From assembly GCA_947628595.1 (NCBI GenBank), contig CANRAN010000020.1, positions 1 through 14,226 of the forward strand: a stretch of 14,226 nucleotides of DNA, in the 5' to 3' direction. Origin of the DNA: an uncultured Clostridia bacterium. GTDB taxonomy: Bacteria > Bacillota > Clostridia > Oscillospirales > Acutalibacteraceae. The notes beneath the pieces were generated by a model. It was not told the DNA's origin. It ran no database searches and saw only the letters and a list, made by a program, of their open reading frames with translations. Positions within the stretch are counted from its first letter, which is position 1. Every line of letters begins with the position of its first letter. Both the position numbers and the translations under genes were made by a program. Positions 6,311 to 13,999 of the stretch are shown piece after piece.

Positions 6311-7132
6311 TCAGAGTCTTTCATTCAGCAAAAACTCAGCCACACCGTCTTCATAGCTGTTGCCGATAACAATATCGGCGGCAGCCTTTATTTTTTCCCT
6401 CGCATCACCTACCGCTATTGCTGTGTCTGCATTTTTCAGCATATCAAGGTCGTTAAGATTATCCCCGAAAGCTGTTACACTGTCAGCTCCAAGCAGTTCC
6501 TTTATTCTGAGCATACCGGCAGCCTTCGATGCTTCACTTGAAAATATCTCAAGATAATACAAGTCGGAATAATTATCATTGTAAAGGGTAGAGCGTACAC
6601 ATTCAGTCATTTCAATTTCTGTGTGTATAGGTAAAAGCCTTGCATAGGTATCAACCATTGTAAAGTAAATAACCTTGTCGTCATCATTTATCTCTATATT
6701 GTTAATCTGCGAAAAGCTTTTATAATCACTGTCACGCCTTGCCTCAAAGAAATTTCTCTCAGGCTCATTTCTCAGCCTTTCAAATTCTACATGGATACCG
6801 TACTCCTCATCCACCTTATATACAAATGAGGTTCTATCATGTCTGCGAAGTATTTCGAGTACCTTTCTTGCCGCTGTGTTTTTTATAGGCGTGCAGTCTA
6901 TATATGCCCCTCTTGCGAAGTCATATATAAGCACTCCATTCAGCTGTACACATGGAAGCTTAAGCCCTAAGCCGTTCAGTATGTCTATTGAGCTAATACT
7001 TCGTGCTGTTGCAACTGTAAACAACATTCCATTTTTTATAAGACTGTTTATTATTTCTGCACTTCTCTTTGAAAGCCTTGCATCTCTGTTCAATAATGTT
7101 CCGTCAAGGTCTGATATGTATAATATTGACAT
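6311..7132 (-). CDS. Cof-type HAD-IIB family phosphatase
   Basis: This is a soluble Mg-dependent phosphatase of about 273 residues. Motif I is DLDGT (nucleophile Asp8, acid Asp10), motif II is the Thr in the VATARS segment, and motif III/IV is the SKAAG Lys region followed by GDNLNDLDML. A large C2-type cap domain lies between, which is the Cof/YidA pattern. Such enzymes act on sugar phosphates or flavin/pyridoxal phosphates; the substrate cannot be read from sequence. A TTG at 7144 allows four more residues, but GGAGG (7142-7138) lies within that extension and the ATG at 7132 follows 5 bases later, so I start there. That ribosome site begins 3 bases after the MORN stop codon, so the gene is almost certainly co-transcribed, and probably translationally coupled, with the MORN gene. 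Confidence 0.9.
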   Translation of the reverse strand: MSILYISDLDGTLLNRDARLSKRSAEIINSLIKNGMLFTVATARSISSIDILNGLGLKLPCVQLNGVLIYDFARGAYIDCTPIKNTAARKVLEILRRHDRTSFVYKVDEEYGIHVEFERLRNEPERNFFEARRDSDYKSFSQINNIEINDDDKVIYFTMVDTYARLLPIHTEIEMTECVRSTLYNDNYSDLYYLEIFSSEASKAAGMLRIKELLGADSVTAFGDNLNDLDMLKNADTAIAVGDAREKIKAAADIVIGNSYEDGVAEFLLNERL

Positions 7133-7144
7133 CTTTACCTCCAA

Positions 7145-9772
7145 TTAATCCGCTATAACATAATATGTAATATCCGCAAACTGAAGTCGTTTGCTTTCCT
7201 TATGCGGTCTTGTGCTGAAGCTTCCTTTTATTTCCCTACCGTCATTCATATATATAATTCCGATACCGTCTGCAAAGCCCTTAGAAAAAATTCCGGTATA
7301 TCTATGATCGCAGAACAGCATTGTGCCCCTGCCCTCGGGCATTCCCCCCGAAAGACATCCGGTATATTTACCGTTTACATAAGCCATATCAATAGCATAT
7401 TCAGGAGCAAATCTGTATTTCTCATACTCACTGTCCTTTAACTGCTCACATTCGGGCAGAGCATCAAGACCTTTGTAAAATACCTGCATTGTCTTTTCGG
7501 GAATACCGTTTTTGAATATACCCTCAAATTCCTTTTCACACGTATCATTATATGAGCAACCCATACCATTTCTTTTTCCGTCGGCCATATTTCCGAAATA
7601 TGTCATTATATTATCTTCAGAAAATTCACAAACATATGTGAGGGCATCATCACTATACAGACACTTCCTTATCACTCTGCCGTTGTATATTTCATTTATT
7701 CTGCCATGACGTTTACCGCTCCTGAACTGTCCCGCAAACCTTGCCGAACCGTTTTCATAGAGTACTCCGCAACCGCTGTAACAGTCATTTTTCCACATAC
7801 CGAAATACATTATTTCGTTACTGTTATATTCAGCCCCTGTGCCGCTTCTCATACCACCGCTGAATTCTCCTGAGTAAACAAGCATACCGTCCCTGTACAG
7901 CTTTCCTTCACCTTCGTACACAGAGTTGACAAATGCCCCGTCATATATCTTTTCCCCGTCTGTATATTCGATACCTCTGCCGTTTCTGTGCATATTACTC
8001 CATTCACCACAATATACAAGATGACTATATCTGTCATATTCATTAAATATTCCTGTCGGCTCTCCGTTGTCAAAATTACCCTCAACATACGCTCCTTCGT
8101 CAAGAAATAATCTTCCGGCTCCGTTATACATATCATTTTCAAAACTTCCGATGTATATAAGTCTGCCTGTCCTGTCTGTAAGTGAGCATTTTCCGTCCGC
8201 CTTACCATTTTTGAATGTACCTCTCAGAATTTTTCCGTCATCAAGGTAAAGCGTCCCCTTTCCGTCATATAGATTATTTTTCCATTCACCCCTATAACAT
8301 ACGGAACCGTCAGTCTTATACGATATACCCATGCCAATCCTTACATTATCCTTGTATCCGCCGACATACAGCATATTACCCTCGCTGTCAAACTGTGTTC
8401 CTGTTCCGAGAAATTCTCCGTCCTTATACTTTCCTACAAAGAAATTATCTTTCTCTGCCGAATATGTAATACCTGCCCCGCTCCTCTTTCCGTCCGTCGC
8501 CTTGCCGACATATATAAGACTTCCATTTTTATCAAAACTCGCTCCTACACCATATGATTGGTTATTTTTCCAATTTCCTACAAATATACTTCCATCATTC
8601 GGGGAAAAGGCTATTCCCAAACCCTCACGTTTGTTATCCTTCCATGAGCCTGCATAGCATAGCTTTCCTGATTTATAATAATAAACTCCGAAGCCATTTC
8701 TCTTATCATCCCTATAACCTCCCTCATAAGCTGTTTTGCCGCTCGACATTGCTGTTCTTCCTATACCGCTTCTCTTATCCCCAACAACATCTCCGTAATA
8801 GTAATACTTACTTTCGCCTGACTCTATTATAAGCTTTTCTGTCATCTCATATGGACATTCGGATGCAAATGTACACGGTTGTTCATGCTTATCCTGCACT
8901 GTATCATAAGACGTACAAGTCTCTGTCGAAGCAACAGTCATTACGTTATTTTCCTCCTGCTCTGCCTGTTCGTATGTATCGATATTCCCCGCATATACAC
9001 TGCTGTTGTCGGATACATTATTTTCTTCATCATATTCATGGGAATTCTCTGTGTCTGACTTTTTAGCGTCAGATGTAACGTCCGCTATATTAAACGATGG
9101 CTCAATAATTTCATCATTTGCCTGATTTACTATGTCGGAGTTTTCCACCTCAAGTATTTTATCAAGCATAGTCTGCCTTCCTGTTGCCTCGGGTTCATTG
9201 CAAAAATAATAGCTTCCGCTATTTGTACGGCAGAATATCTGCGGCTCACCAAGTGTATTATTAAGATTCTCGGTATGTTCCTTGTCCACAACCTGCTCAA
9301 ACGGGTACAGCACATCCATTGAACCGTTGTTTTTTCTTACAAGCACACTTCTTTCACCGTCTGTCGATGGTATAACCGTACATATAGGATTATCCCTATC
9401 TTTCTTTGAAAAAAACTCAACTCTCAGAAGCATATGTGAATTATCATAATATGCCTTTTTATACGGATGTCTTTCATTATCAACGGATTCTATATAATAG
9501 CCCTCCTCACATATAACGGAATATTCCGCAAGCTGTGAGCCGATAAGCTTTTTCCATTTCAGCGGTTTGTTCTCCTCCATATTGTAAGAACAACGATAAA
9601 TCGTACCCATAATATTATAGGTACTGCGGTTTTTCTGACGCTTCTGTGTTTCAAAATATTTTTGCCTGATTTTACTGAGAATATCTCCTCCGTCAATCGT
9701 CTCAAGCTCTGTATTGTATATTCCGTAATATATAAGCTCCCTGTCCGCTTTTTGTATCAGTTTGTAATCCAT
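7145..9772 (-). CDS. Large MORN-repeat protein
   Basis: The protein has 875 residues. Residues 1-200 are a mixed alpha/beta region I do not recognise. Residues about 200-310 are a Glu/Asp/Asn/Ser-rich, probably disordered linker. Residues about 323-855 contain roughly 20 MORN units with the pattern Y-x-G-x-(W/F/Y)-(K)-(D/N)-x-(K/R)-x-G-x-G. Units near the N-terminal end of the array are the most regular; between units 16 and 18 and after 18 they decay. No signal peptide or membrane segment is visible, so it is likely cytosolic. MORN arrays form elongated beta scaffolds that bind proteins or membranes, so a scaffold role is inferred. A reading from a TTG at 9814 is possible, but that codon lies between the -35 and -10 boxes of the gene's own promoter, so translation must begin at the ATG 9772 (AAAGGG upstream). 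It forms an operon with the HAD phosphatase gene. Confidence 0.9.
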   Translation of the reverse strand: MDYKLIQKADRELIYYGIYNTELETIDGGDILSKIRQKYFETQKRQKNRSTYNIMGTIYRCSYNMEENKPLKWKKLIGSQLAEYSVICEEGYYIESVDNERHPYKKAYYDNSHMLLRVEFFSKKDRDNPICTVIPSTDGERSVLVRKNNGSMDVLYPFEQVVDKEHTENLNNTLGEPQIFCRTNSGSYYFCNEPEATGRQTMLDKILEVENSDIVNQANDEIIEPSFNIADVTSDAKKSDTENSHEYDEENNVSDNSSVYAGNIDTYEQAEQEENNVMTVASTETCTSYDTVQDKHEQPCTFASECPYEMTEKLIIESGESKYYYYGDVVGDKRSGIGRTAMSSGKTAYEGGYRDDKRNGFGVYYYKSGKLCYAGSWKDNKREGLGIAFSPNDGSIFVGNWKNNQSYGVGASFDKNGSLIYVGKATDGKRSGAGITYSAEKDNFFVGKYKDGEFLGTGTQFDSEGNMLYVGGYKDNVRIGMGISYKTDGSVCYRGEWKNNLYDGKGTLYLDDGKILRGTFKNGKADGKCSLTDRTGRLIYIGSFENDMYNGAGRLFLDEGAYVEGNFDNGEPTGIFNEYDRYSHLVYCGEWSNMHRNGRGIEYTDGEKIYDGAFVNSVYEGEGKLYRDGMLVYSGEFSGGMRSGTGAEYNSNEIMYFGMWKNDCYSGCGVLYENGSARFAGQFRSGKRHGRINEIYNGRVIRKCLYSDDALTYVCEFSEDNIMTYFGNMADGKRNGMGCSYNDTCEKEFEGIFKNGIPEKTMQVFYKGLDALPECEQLKDSEYEKYRFAPEYAIDMAYVNGKYTGCLSGGMPEGRGTMLFCDHRYTGIFSKGFADGIGIIYMNDGREIKGSFSTRPHKESKRLQFADITYYVIAD

Positions 9773-9805
9773 GGCAATATCCCTTTCATGCTTTATACTG
9801 TATTT

Positions 9806-9834
9806 ATCATACAATAATTATTTATTTTTTGCAA
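9806..9834 (-). promoter_or_regulatory. Sigma-A-type promoter of the MORN-HAD operon
   Basis: On the minus strand TTGCAA (9834-9829) and TATGAT (9811-9806) are separated by exactly 17 bases. Transcription should start near 9799. This excludes the TTG at 9814 as translation start and supports ATG 9772. Confidence 0.65.
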
Positions 9835-9872
9835 GAAAAAGCAGTAGAAAAGATAAATACAGGCAAAAAAAC

Positions 9873-9901
9873 TTTTAAATTATCCCACAGTGTGATATAA
9901 T
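9873..9901 (+). promoter_or_regulatory. Extended -10 promoter of mscS-coaX with overlapping dyad
   Basis: A perfect TATAAT (9896-9901) is preceded by TGA (9893-9895), an extended -10. The -35 region (9873-9878, TTTTAA) is poor. A 15-base dyad with one mismatched pair, ATC-C-CACaGTG-T-GAT (9882-9896), fills the spacer and touches the -10 box, where a bound repressor would block polymerase. The operator role is inferred from position and symmetry. Confidence 0.5.
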
Positions 9902-9930
9902 TAGCTTATATTCCCATAGGGAGGTTTTTT

Positions 9931-10854
9931 ATGCGTTTTTTATTTCTTGATAATCCTATTGCAGGAACTGATGTAGGAGAGCAAATCAGTCATTTTCAGA
10001 AATGGTTTAATTCTTTTATAGATTGGCTTATAGGTATGATTCCACATATCATAACTGCAATTATAATTCTTGTCGGCGGTTGGTGGCTTATCAAGCTTAT
10101 TCTTAAAATTATGGTTCGTGCCCTGAATAAGGGAAAGGCAGATCAGACAGTTATTAGCTTTCTTAATTCTATTGTCAAGGCAGCACTGTTTATTTTTCTT
10201 GGGGTATGTGTACTTTCGGCATTGAATTTTGATGTTTCAACACTGATTACAGCTATCGGTGCAGCGGCAGTTACAATAGGTCTTGCCCTCAAGGACAGTC
10301 TTGCGAATGTTGCGAGCGGTACCCTTATCATTATAAATAAAAAATTCAAAACGGGCGATTTTATTGAAACCGAGGGTATAATCGGAGAGGTTATCAAAAT
10401 TGATATGATGTACACCACTCTACGCACCTATGATTATAAGGAGGTTATAATACCAAACTCAAGGCTTACCTCGAATAATATCATAAATCATTTTGTACTT
10501 GACACAAGGCGTCTCGAAATTCCCGTGCCTATTTCATATGAGGAGGACATTTCAAAGGCAAGAAAGGTTATTATGGATGTAATAAAAAATGATGAGCGTG
10601 TTATAGAGGAAAGGGACAATAAGGTTGTTGTCGATAAGTTTAACGAAAGTAGTGTTGATCTTACCGTATGGATATGGTGTGCCTCCGAGGATTACTGGAA
10701 GCTACTATTTGATATGAGGGAAAAAATAAAATGTGCTCTGAGTGAGGCTGATATTGAAATACCCTTTAACCAGGTCGATGTACATATTGACGATGATATA
10801 AATGAGAAATTGAATTTTATAAAATCTTTACCGAAGGGAGAAAATAAAAAATGA
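9931..10854 (+). CDS. mscS: MscS-type small-conductance mechanosensitive channel
   Basis: This is an inner-membrane channel of 307 residues, the usual size for single-module MscS. It releases solutes when membrane tension rises. TM1 is about 33-57, TM2 about 75-95, and the pore-lining TM3 is the Gly/Ala-rich segment AIGAAAVTIGLALKDSLANV (about 109-128). The beta domain follows (TGDFIETEGIIGEV, the characteristic FxxGDxIxxxGxxGxV pattern, then VIIPNS), then the alpha/beta C-terminal domain. There is no signal peptide and no extra N-terminal domain. AGGGAGG (9918-9924) precedes the ATG. The stop codon overlaps the coaX start (ATGA), so the two are co-translated. Confidence 0.93.
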   Translation: MRFLFLDNPIAGTDVGEQISHFQKWFNSFIDWLIGMIPHIITAIIILVGGWWLIKLILKIMVRALNKGKADQTVISFLNSIVKAALFIFLGVCVLSALNFDVSTLITAIGAAAVTIGLALKDSLANVASGTLIIINKKFKTGDFIETEGIIGEVIKIDMMYTTLRTYDYKEVIIPNSRLTSNNIINHFVLDTRRLEIPVPISYEEDISKARKVIMDVIKNDERVIEERDNKVVVDKFNESSVDLTVWIWCASEDYWKLLFDMREKIKCALSEADIEIPFNQVDVHIDDDINEKLNFIKSLPKGENKK

Positions 10855-11618
10855 TACTTGCTATTGATGTAGGAAATACCAATATAGTTTTCGGAGGGAT
10901 TCAAAATTCCACTCCGATATTTGTATCAAGGATTAATACTGATAAAAATAAAACCGAGGACGAATATGCCGTTATTTTCAAAACACTTATAGAAATCAAT
11001 GGAAGTTCCGCCGATTCCTTTGACGGGTCTATTATATCATCCGTTGTACCCCAGCTTAATGAGGTACTTAAAAAGGCTATATGGCTTCTTACAAAATGCG
11101 AGGCTCTTATTGTCGGACCGGGAATTAAAACAGGACTTGATATAAAAATTGACAATCCTTCAACACTTGGCAGTGATATTGTTGTCGGCTGTGTTGCGGC
11201 TCTTGCTCAATATCCGAAACCGTTTATTGTAATAGATATGGGAACGGCAACAACCATGGTTGTTGTTGATAAGGACGGAATATACAGAGGAGGTATTATA
11301 GCTCCGGGAGTAAAAGTTGCTGTGGAGTCTTTGACGGGGAATACCGCACAGCTTCCGTCAATAAGTCTCGATGCGCCCAAAAAAGCAATAGGAACAAATA
11401 CTGCCGACTGTATGCGTTCGGGAATAGTTTTCGGAAATGCGGCAATGATTGACGGAATGATAGACAGACTTTCTCTTGAAATTGACGGAAAACCGACAAT
11501 AGTTGCAACCGGAGGACTTTCATCAAAAATCATACCTAACTGCAAACATAATATTTTCATTGATAATGATTTGCTTATAAAAGGACTTGAAATTATTTAC
11601 AATAAAAATCTCGATTAA
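10851..11618 (+). CDS. coaX: Type III pantothenate kinase
   Basis: CoaX phosphorylates pantothenate with ATP in the first committed step of coenzyme A synthesis. Unlike types I and II it is not CoA-inhibited and needs a monovalent cation. The 255-residue length is standard. ASKHA-fold landmarks are present: DVGNTN (phosphate 1, residues 6-11), GPGIKTGLDI (pantothenate-binding region), DMGTAT (phosphate 2), GGIIAPG (binding of pantothenate in the dimer interface) and ATGG near the C-terminus (adenosine). It overlaps mscS by 4 bases (ATGA), with GGGAG (10836-10840) inside the mscS end, so expression follows mscS. No terminator is evident after it. Confidence 0.95.
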   Translation: MILAIDVGNTNIVFGGIQNSTPIFVSRINTDKNKTEDEYAVIFKTLIEINGSSADSFDGSIISSVVPQLNEVLKKAIWLLTKCEALIVGPGIKTGLDIKIDNPSTLGSDIVVGCVAALAQYPKPFIVIDMGTATTMVVVDKDGIYRGGIIAPGVKVAVESLTGNTAQLPSISLDAPKKAIGTNTADCMRSGIVFGNAAMIDGMIDRLSLEIDGKPTIVATGGLSSKIIPNCKHNIFIDNDLLIKGLEIIYNKNLD

Positions 11619-11771
11619 CACGGTACATTAATGAAAATTCTTTCAATGATACCACATGGCGACTCCAATATAAGGCAATGAAAAAAAACCGGATGTACAC
11701 TTTTGCGGCGTAAAATTCGTACCGACACTAATAGGTGTAAATTAATTAACAGATTTGAGGAGTTGAATGTT
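11619..11771 (+). other. Intergenic gap between coaX and the acetyltransferase
   Basis: A 153-base stretch with no convincing gene. The TGAAA/TTTCA inverted repeat just after coaX is too short and lacks a T tract, so it is not a good terminator. No confident promoter is visible, although a small ACAC/GTGT dyad lies near 11726-11738. The acetyltransferase may be read through from coaX or from a weak local promoter. Confidence 0.4.
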
Positions 11772-12332
11772 ATGACTGAAAAAGAAAAAATGCTAAAAGG
11801 TGAATGGCACAATGCTAATTTTGACGAAAATCTGCTTGAGGAACGTCAAAAAGCAGAATTACTCTGTTATGATTTTAATATGTCCAAACCGGGAAGTCGT
11901 GAGCAAATTTCCGCTTTGACAAAACTGTTGGGTGTTAATTTACCAAAAGGGTTTACGGTTCTTTCACCGGTCTATTTTGATTATGGTACACTGACTCATT
12001 TTAGTGAGGGTGTATTTGTTAATCATGGCTGTTATTTTATGGATGGTGGCACAATTTACATTGGAAAAAATGTCTTTATCGGTCCGTTCTGCGGTTTTTA
12101 CACTGCGAGCCACCCGATGAATTACACAGACAGGAACAAAGGATTGGAACGAGCACTGCCAATTCACATAGGAGACAACTGCTGGTTCGGTGCAAACGTA
12201 TCCGTTCTGCAAGGCGTTACAATTGGAAGCGGCTGTGTGATTGCTGCCGGGAGTGTGGTCACGTTGGATTTACCTGAAAACTGTTTAGCGGCCGGTGTCC
12301 CTGCTTCTGTGAAAAAATATATAGAGCAATAA
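11772..12332 (+). CDS. Sugar O-acetyltransferase of the LacA/Maa (hexapeptide-repeat) family
   Basis: The enzyme transfers acetyl from acetyl-CoA to a sugar hydroxyl and normally works as a left-handed beta-helix trimer in the cytosol. The 186-residue protein matches the family in length. It has the N-terminal Mac domain (MTEKEKMLKGEWHNAN, then residues to about 55), the hexapeptide coil region from about 80 (TIYIGKNVFIGP, IHIGDNCWFGANVSV, VTIGSGCVIAAGSVV) and the catalytic histidine His114 in TASHP. It ends with the usual LAAGVPA segment. A reading from a TTG at 11703 is possible, but GAGGAG (11757-11762) sits 9 bases before the ATG at 11772, which I take as the start. The acceptor sugar is not predictable. 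It is an isolated gene ending at a bidirectional terminator. Confidence 0.93.
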   Translation: MTEKEKMLKGEWHNANFDENLLEERQKAELLCYDFNMSKPGSREQISALTKLLGVNLPKGFTVLSPVYFDYGTLTHFSEGVFVNHGCYFMDGGTIYIGKNVFIGPFCGFYTASHPMNYTDRNKGLERALPIHIGDNCWFGANVSVLQGVTIGSGCVIAAGSVVTLDLPENCLAAGVPASVKKYIEQ

Positions 12333-12411
12333 AAAATACCTTTTATCATGGTTAATTGAAAAACAAATATATATCTGCACAATAAATCCGGAATTTATAT
12401 TAGTATATAAT

Positions 12412-12442
12412 AAAAAGTCGTCCATTTGCAGGACGGCTTTTT
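12412..12442. terminator. Bidirectional terminator between the acetyltransferase and the rluD operon
   Basis: AAAAAGTCGTCC (12412-12423) pairs with GGACGGCTTTTT (12431-12442) across a 7-base loop, with a single G-U pair. The A run on one side and T run on the other let it work on both strands. It serves the acetyltransferase (plus) and the convergent rluD unit (minus), whose stop codon is about 80 bases away. Confidence 0.85.
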
Positions 12443-12520
12443 CGGTTGAATTAATCTACAACTATAATTATATATGCTTATTCCATAAATAAGATACTAA
12501 CCCACATTTTTATATCAATA

Positions 12521-13432
12521 TCAATTAAGGGATTGGAGAAATTCCGAAAAATATTCCGGCAGATCAGTTGACAGCTCAATTACTTCCCCTGTCCTCGGGT
12601 GCTTAAAGGCTATATAATAAGCATGAAGGCATTGTCCATTGAGTGAGGCTATTACCTTTTTCGGACCGTAAACGGGATCTCCCACAACCGGATGTCCAAT
12701 ATGGGCCATATGTACACGAATCTGGTGTGTCCTGCCTGTTTCAAGAATAAGCTCAAGATGGGTAAAACCCTGATATCTGCCCAGCACCCTATAATGAGTG
12801 ACCGCATTTCTGGAATTTTTTTCTGTTACGGTCATTTTCTTTCTATCAACAGGATGCCTGCCTATCGGTGCATTGACAGTACCCTCGTCATTTTTGAAAT
12901 TACCGTAAACAACTGCTTGATATTTTCTTGTAAAACTATGCTCCTTTATCTGCTCTGCAAGCAATCTGTGTGAAAAATCGTTCTTGGCGACAATAAGCAA
13001 TCCGCTTGTATCTTTATCTATTCTGTGGACTATCCCCGGACGTAGTACGCCGTTTATCCCCGACAGACTGCCCTTGCAATGATACAGCAGTGCATTTACA
13101 AGCGTACCCGTATAATTTCCCACTGCCGGATGTACCACCATACCCTTTGGCTTATTTACAACAAGAAGATCCTCGTCCTCATATACAATCTCAAGAGGTA
13201 TATTTTCAGGCAAAGCTTGCGGTGATACCGGCTCGGGAACAGTAAGAGCAATACAGTCGCCTGTCTTTAATTTATAATTCTTGGCCGGCTGCTTACCGTT
13301 TACCGATACAAAACCGTCAGATATAAGCTTTGCGGCGGCAGAGCGTGAAAGTTCCTCCTCAGCCGCCGCAATATAACTGTCTATTCTTTCGCCGTTATTT
13401 GCTTCGTCAATCACATATATCTTTTCATTCAT
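12521..13432 (-). CDS. rluD: RluA/RluD-family ribosomal large subunit pseudouridine synthase
   Basis: It isomerises uridines in 23S rRNA. The 303-residue protein has an N-terminal S4 RNA-binding domain (about 13-62, RIDSYIA...SRSAAAKLISDGFVSVNGK) and a catalytic domain with the HRIDKDTSGLLI signature (nucleophile Asp139) and the GRTHQIRVHMA motif. The closest functional equivalent in Bacillus is YlyB, which also follows lspA, so the exact target uridines are not certain. A start at 13462 is open, but GAGGA (13445-13441) lies 8 bases before the ATG at 13432. The gene overlaps the end of lspA by 8 bases, which implies translational coupling. Confidence 0.93.
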   Translation of the reverse strand: MNEKIYVIDEANNGERIDSYIAAAEEELSRSAAAKLISDGFVSVNGKQPAKNYKLKTGDCIALTVPEPVSPQALPENIPLEIVYEDEDLLVVNKPKGMVVHPAVGNYTGTLVNALLYHCKGSLSGINGVLRPGIVHRIDKDTSGLLIVAKNDFSHRLLAEQIKEHSFTRKYQAVVYGNFKNDEGTVNAPIGRHPVDRKKMTVTEKNSRNAVTHYRVLGRYQGFTHLELILETGRTHQIRVHMAHIGHPVVGDPVYGPKKVIASLNGQCLHAYYIAFKHPRTGEVIELSTDLPEYFSEFLQSLN

Positions 13433-13922
13433 TATTATTTTCCTCATCGGCATCACTGTCAATTTTATTTTTAGTCATCTCCGGAGATGTAATTATGCAT
13501 ATCATAAATAATACAGCACCAACCGTCACACAGTAATCCGCAAAATTACATACCGGAGGGAAAAATGAAACAGAAAGATAATCTATAACAAAGCCCCTGA
13601 ATATTCTGTCAACAAGATTTCCTACACCACCGCCGATAATGAGAGCAACAGCCGTATAGAACAGCTTACTATCGAATTTCCTATTTATCAGAAGATACAG
13701 AAAAACTCCGATAAGCGCCCCTGTAATTATACTGAATATAAAGGTTCCGTTCTGAAAAATACCGAAAGCCGCCCCTCTGTTCTCAGTATATACAAGTGAA
13801 AACAAATTATCTATCACACTAATATTGCCGTCAGGGTACATATTTGCATACACAAAATATTTTATTACCTGATCTATGGCGGCAATCAAGACTGCGGCTG
13901 CCAGTACCAAAGCAACAACCAT
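13425..13922 (-). CDS. lspA: Lipoprotein signal peptidase II
   Basis: LspA is a membrane aspartyl protease that removes the signal peptide of diacylglyceryl-prolipoproteins just before the lipidated cysteine. The 165-residue protein has four hydrophobic segments and the family motifs D-Q-x-x-K near residue 17, YTENRGAAFG (45-54), GNLVDR (101-106), FVIDYL with catalytic Asp114 and NFADYC with catalytic Asp129. A polar DxDEENNN tail is cytoplasmic. GGAGGAG (about 13933-13927) lies immediately upstream of the ATG. It sits 77 bases after ileS and overlaps rluD, the usual Firmicutes order. Confidence 0.96.
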   Translation of the reverse strand: MVVALVLAAAVLIAAIDQVIKYFVYANMYPDGNISVIDNLFSLVYTENRGAAFGIFQNGTFIFSIITGALIGVFLYLLINRKFDSKLFYTAVALIIGGGVGNLVDRIFRGFVIDYLSVSFFPPVCNFADYCVTVGAVLFMICIITSPEMTKNKIDSDADEENNNE

Positions 13923-13947
13923 AGCTCTCCTCCTTTACTGTAATTAA

Positions 13948-13971
13948 GCGGTGCATCCGCAAACACACCGC
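13948..13971 (-). promoter_or_regulatory. Hairpin in the ileS-lspA spacer
   Basis: GCGGTG (13948-13953) and CACCGC (13966-13971) can form a 6-bp GC-rich stem. On the minus strand it is followed by TTAATT, not by a T run, so at most it attenuates or marks an mRNA processing point between ileS and lspA. Confidence 0.35.
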
Positions 13972-13999
13972 CCAATAGAAATTTTATTTAACGTATATT

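Noticed and set aside
7200..8830. Regularly spaced similar DNA blocks, at first glance like a repeat array or CRISPR
   Set aside because: The periodicity (about 69 bases) is that of 23-residue MORN units in a coding frame; the DNA copies are diverged and no constant spacer/repeat pattern exists.
7500..9070. Several long open frames on the plus strand opposite the MORN gene
   Set aside because: They lack ribosome sites and recognisable domains, and lie antisense to a continuous, repeat-structured reading frame; they are by-products of its composition.
11619..11710. Possible short gene or transposase remnant between coaX and the acetyltransferase
   Set aside because: Only short frames (about 16-30 codons) without a ribosome site or recognisable motif; not supportable.
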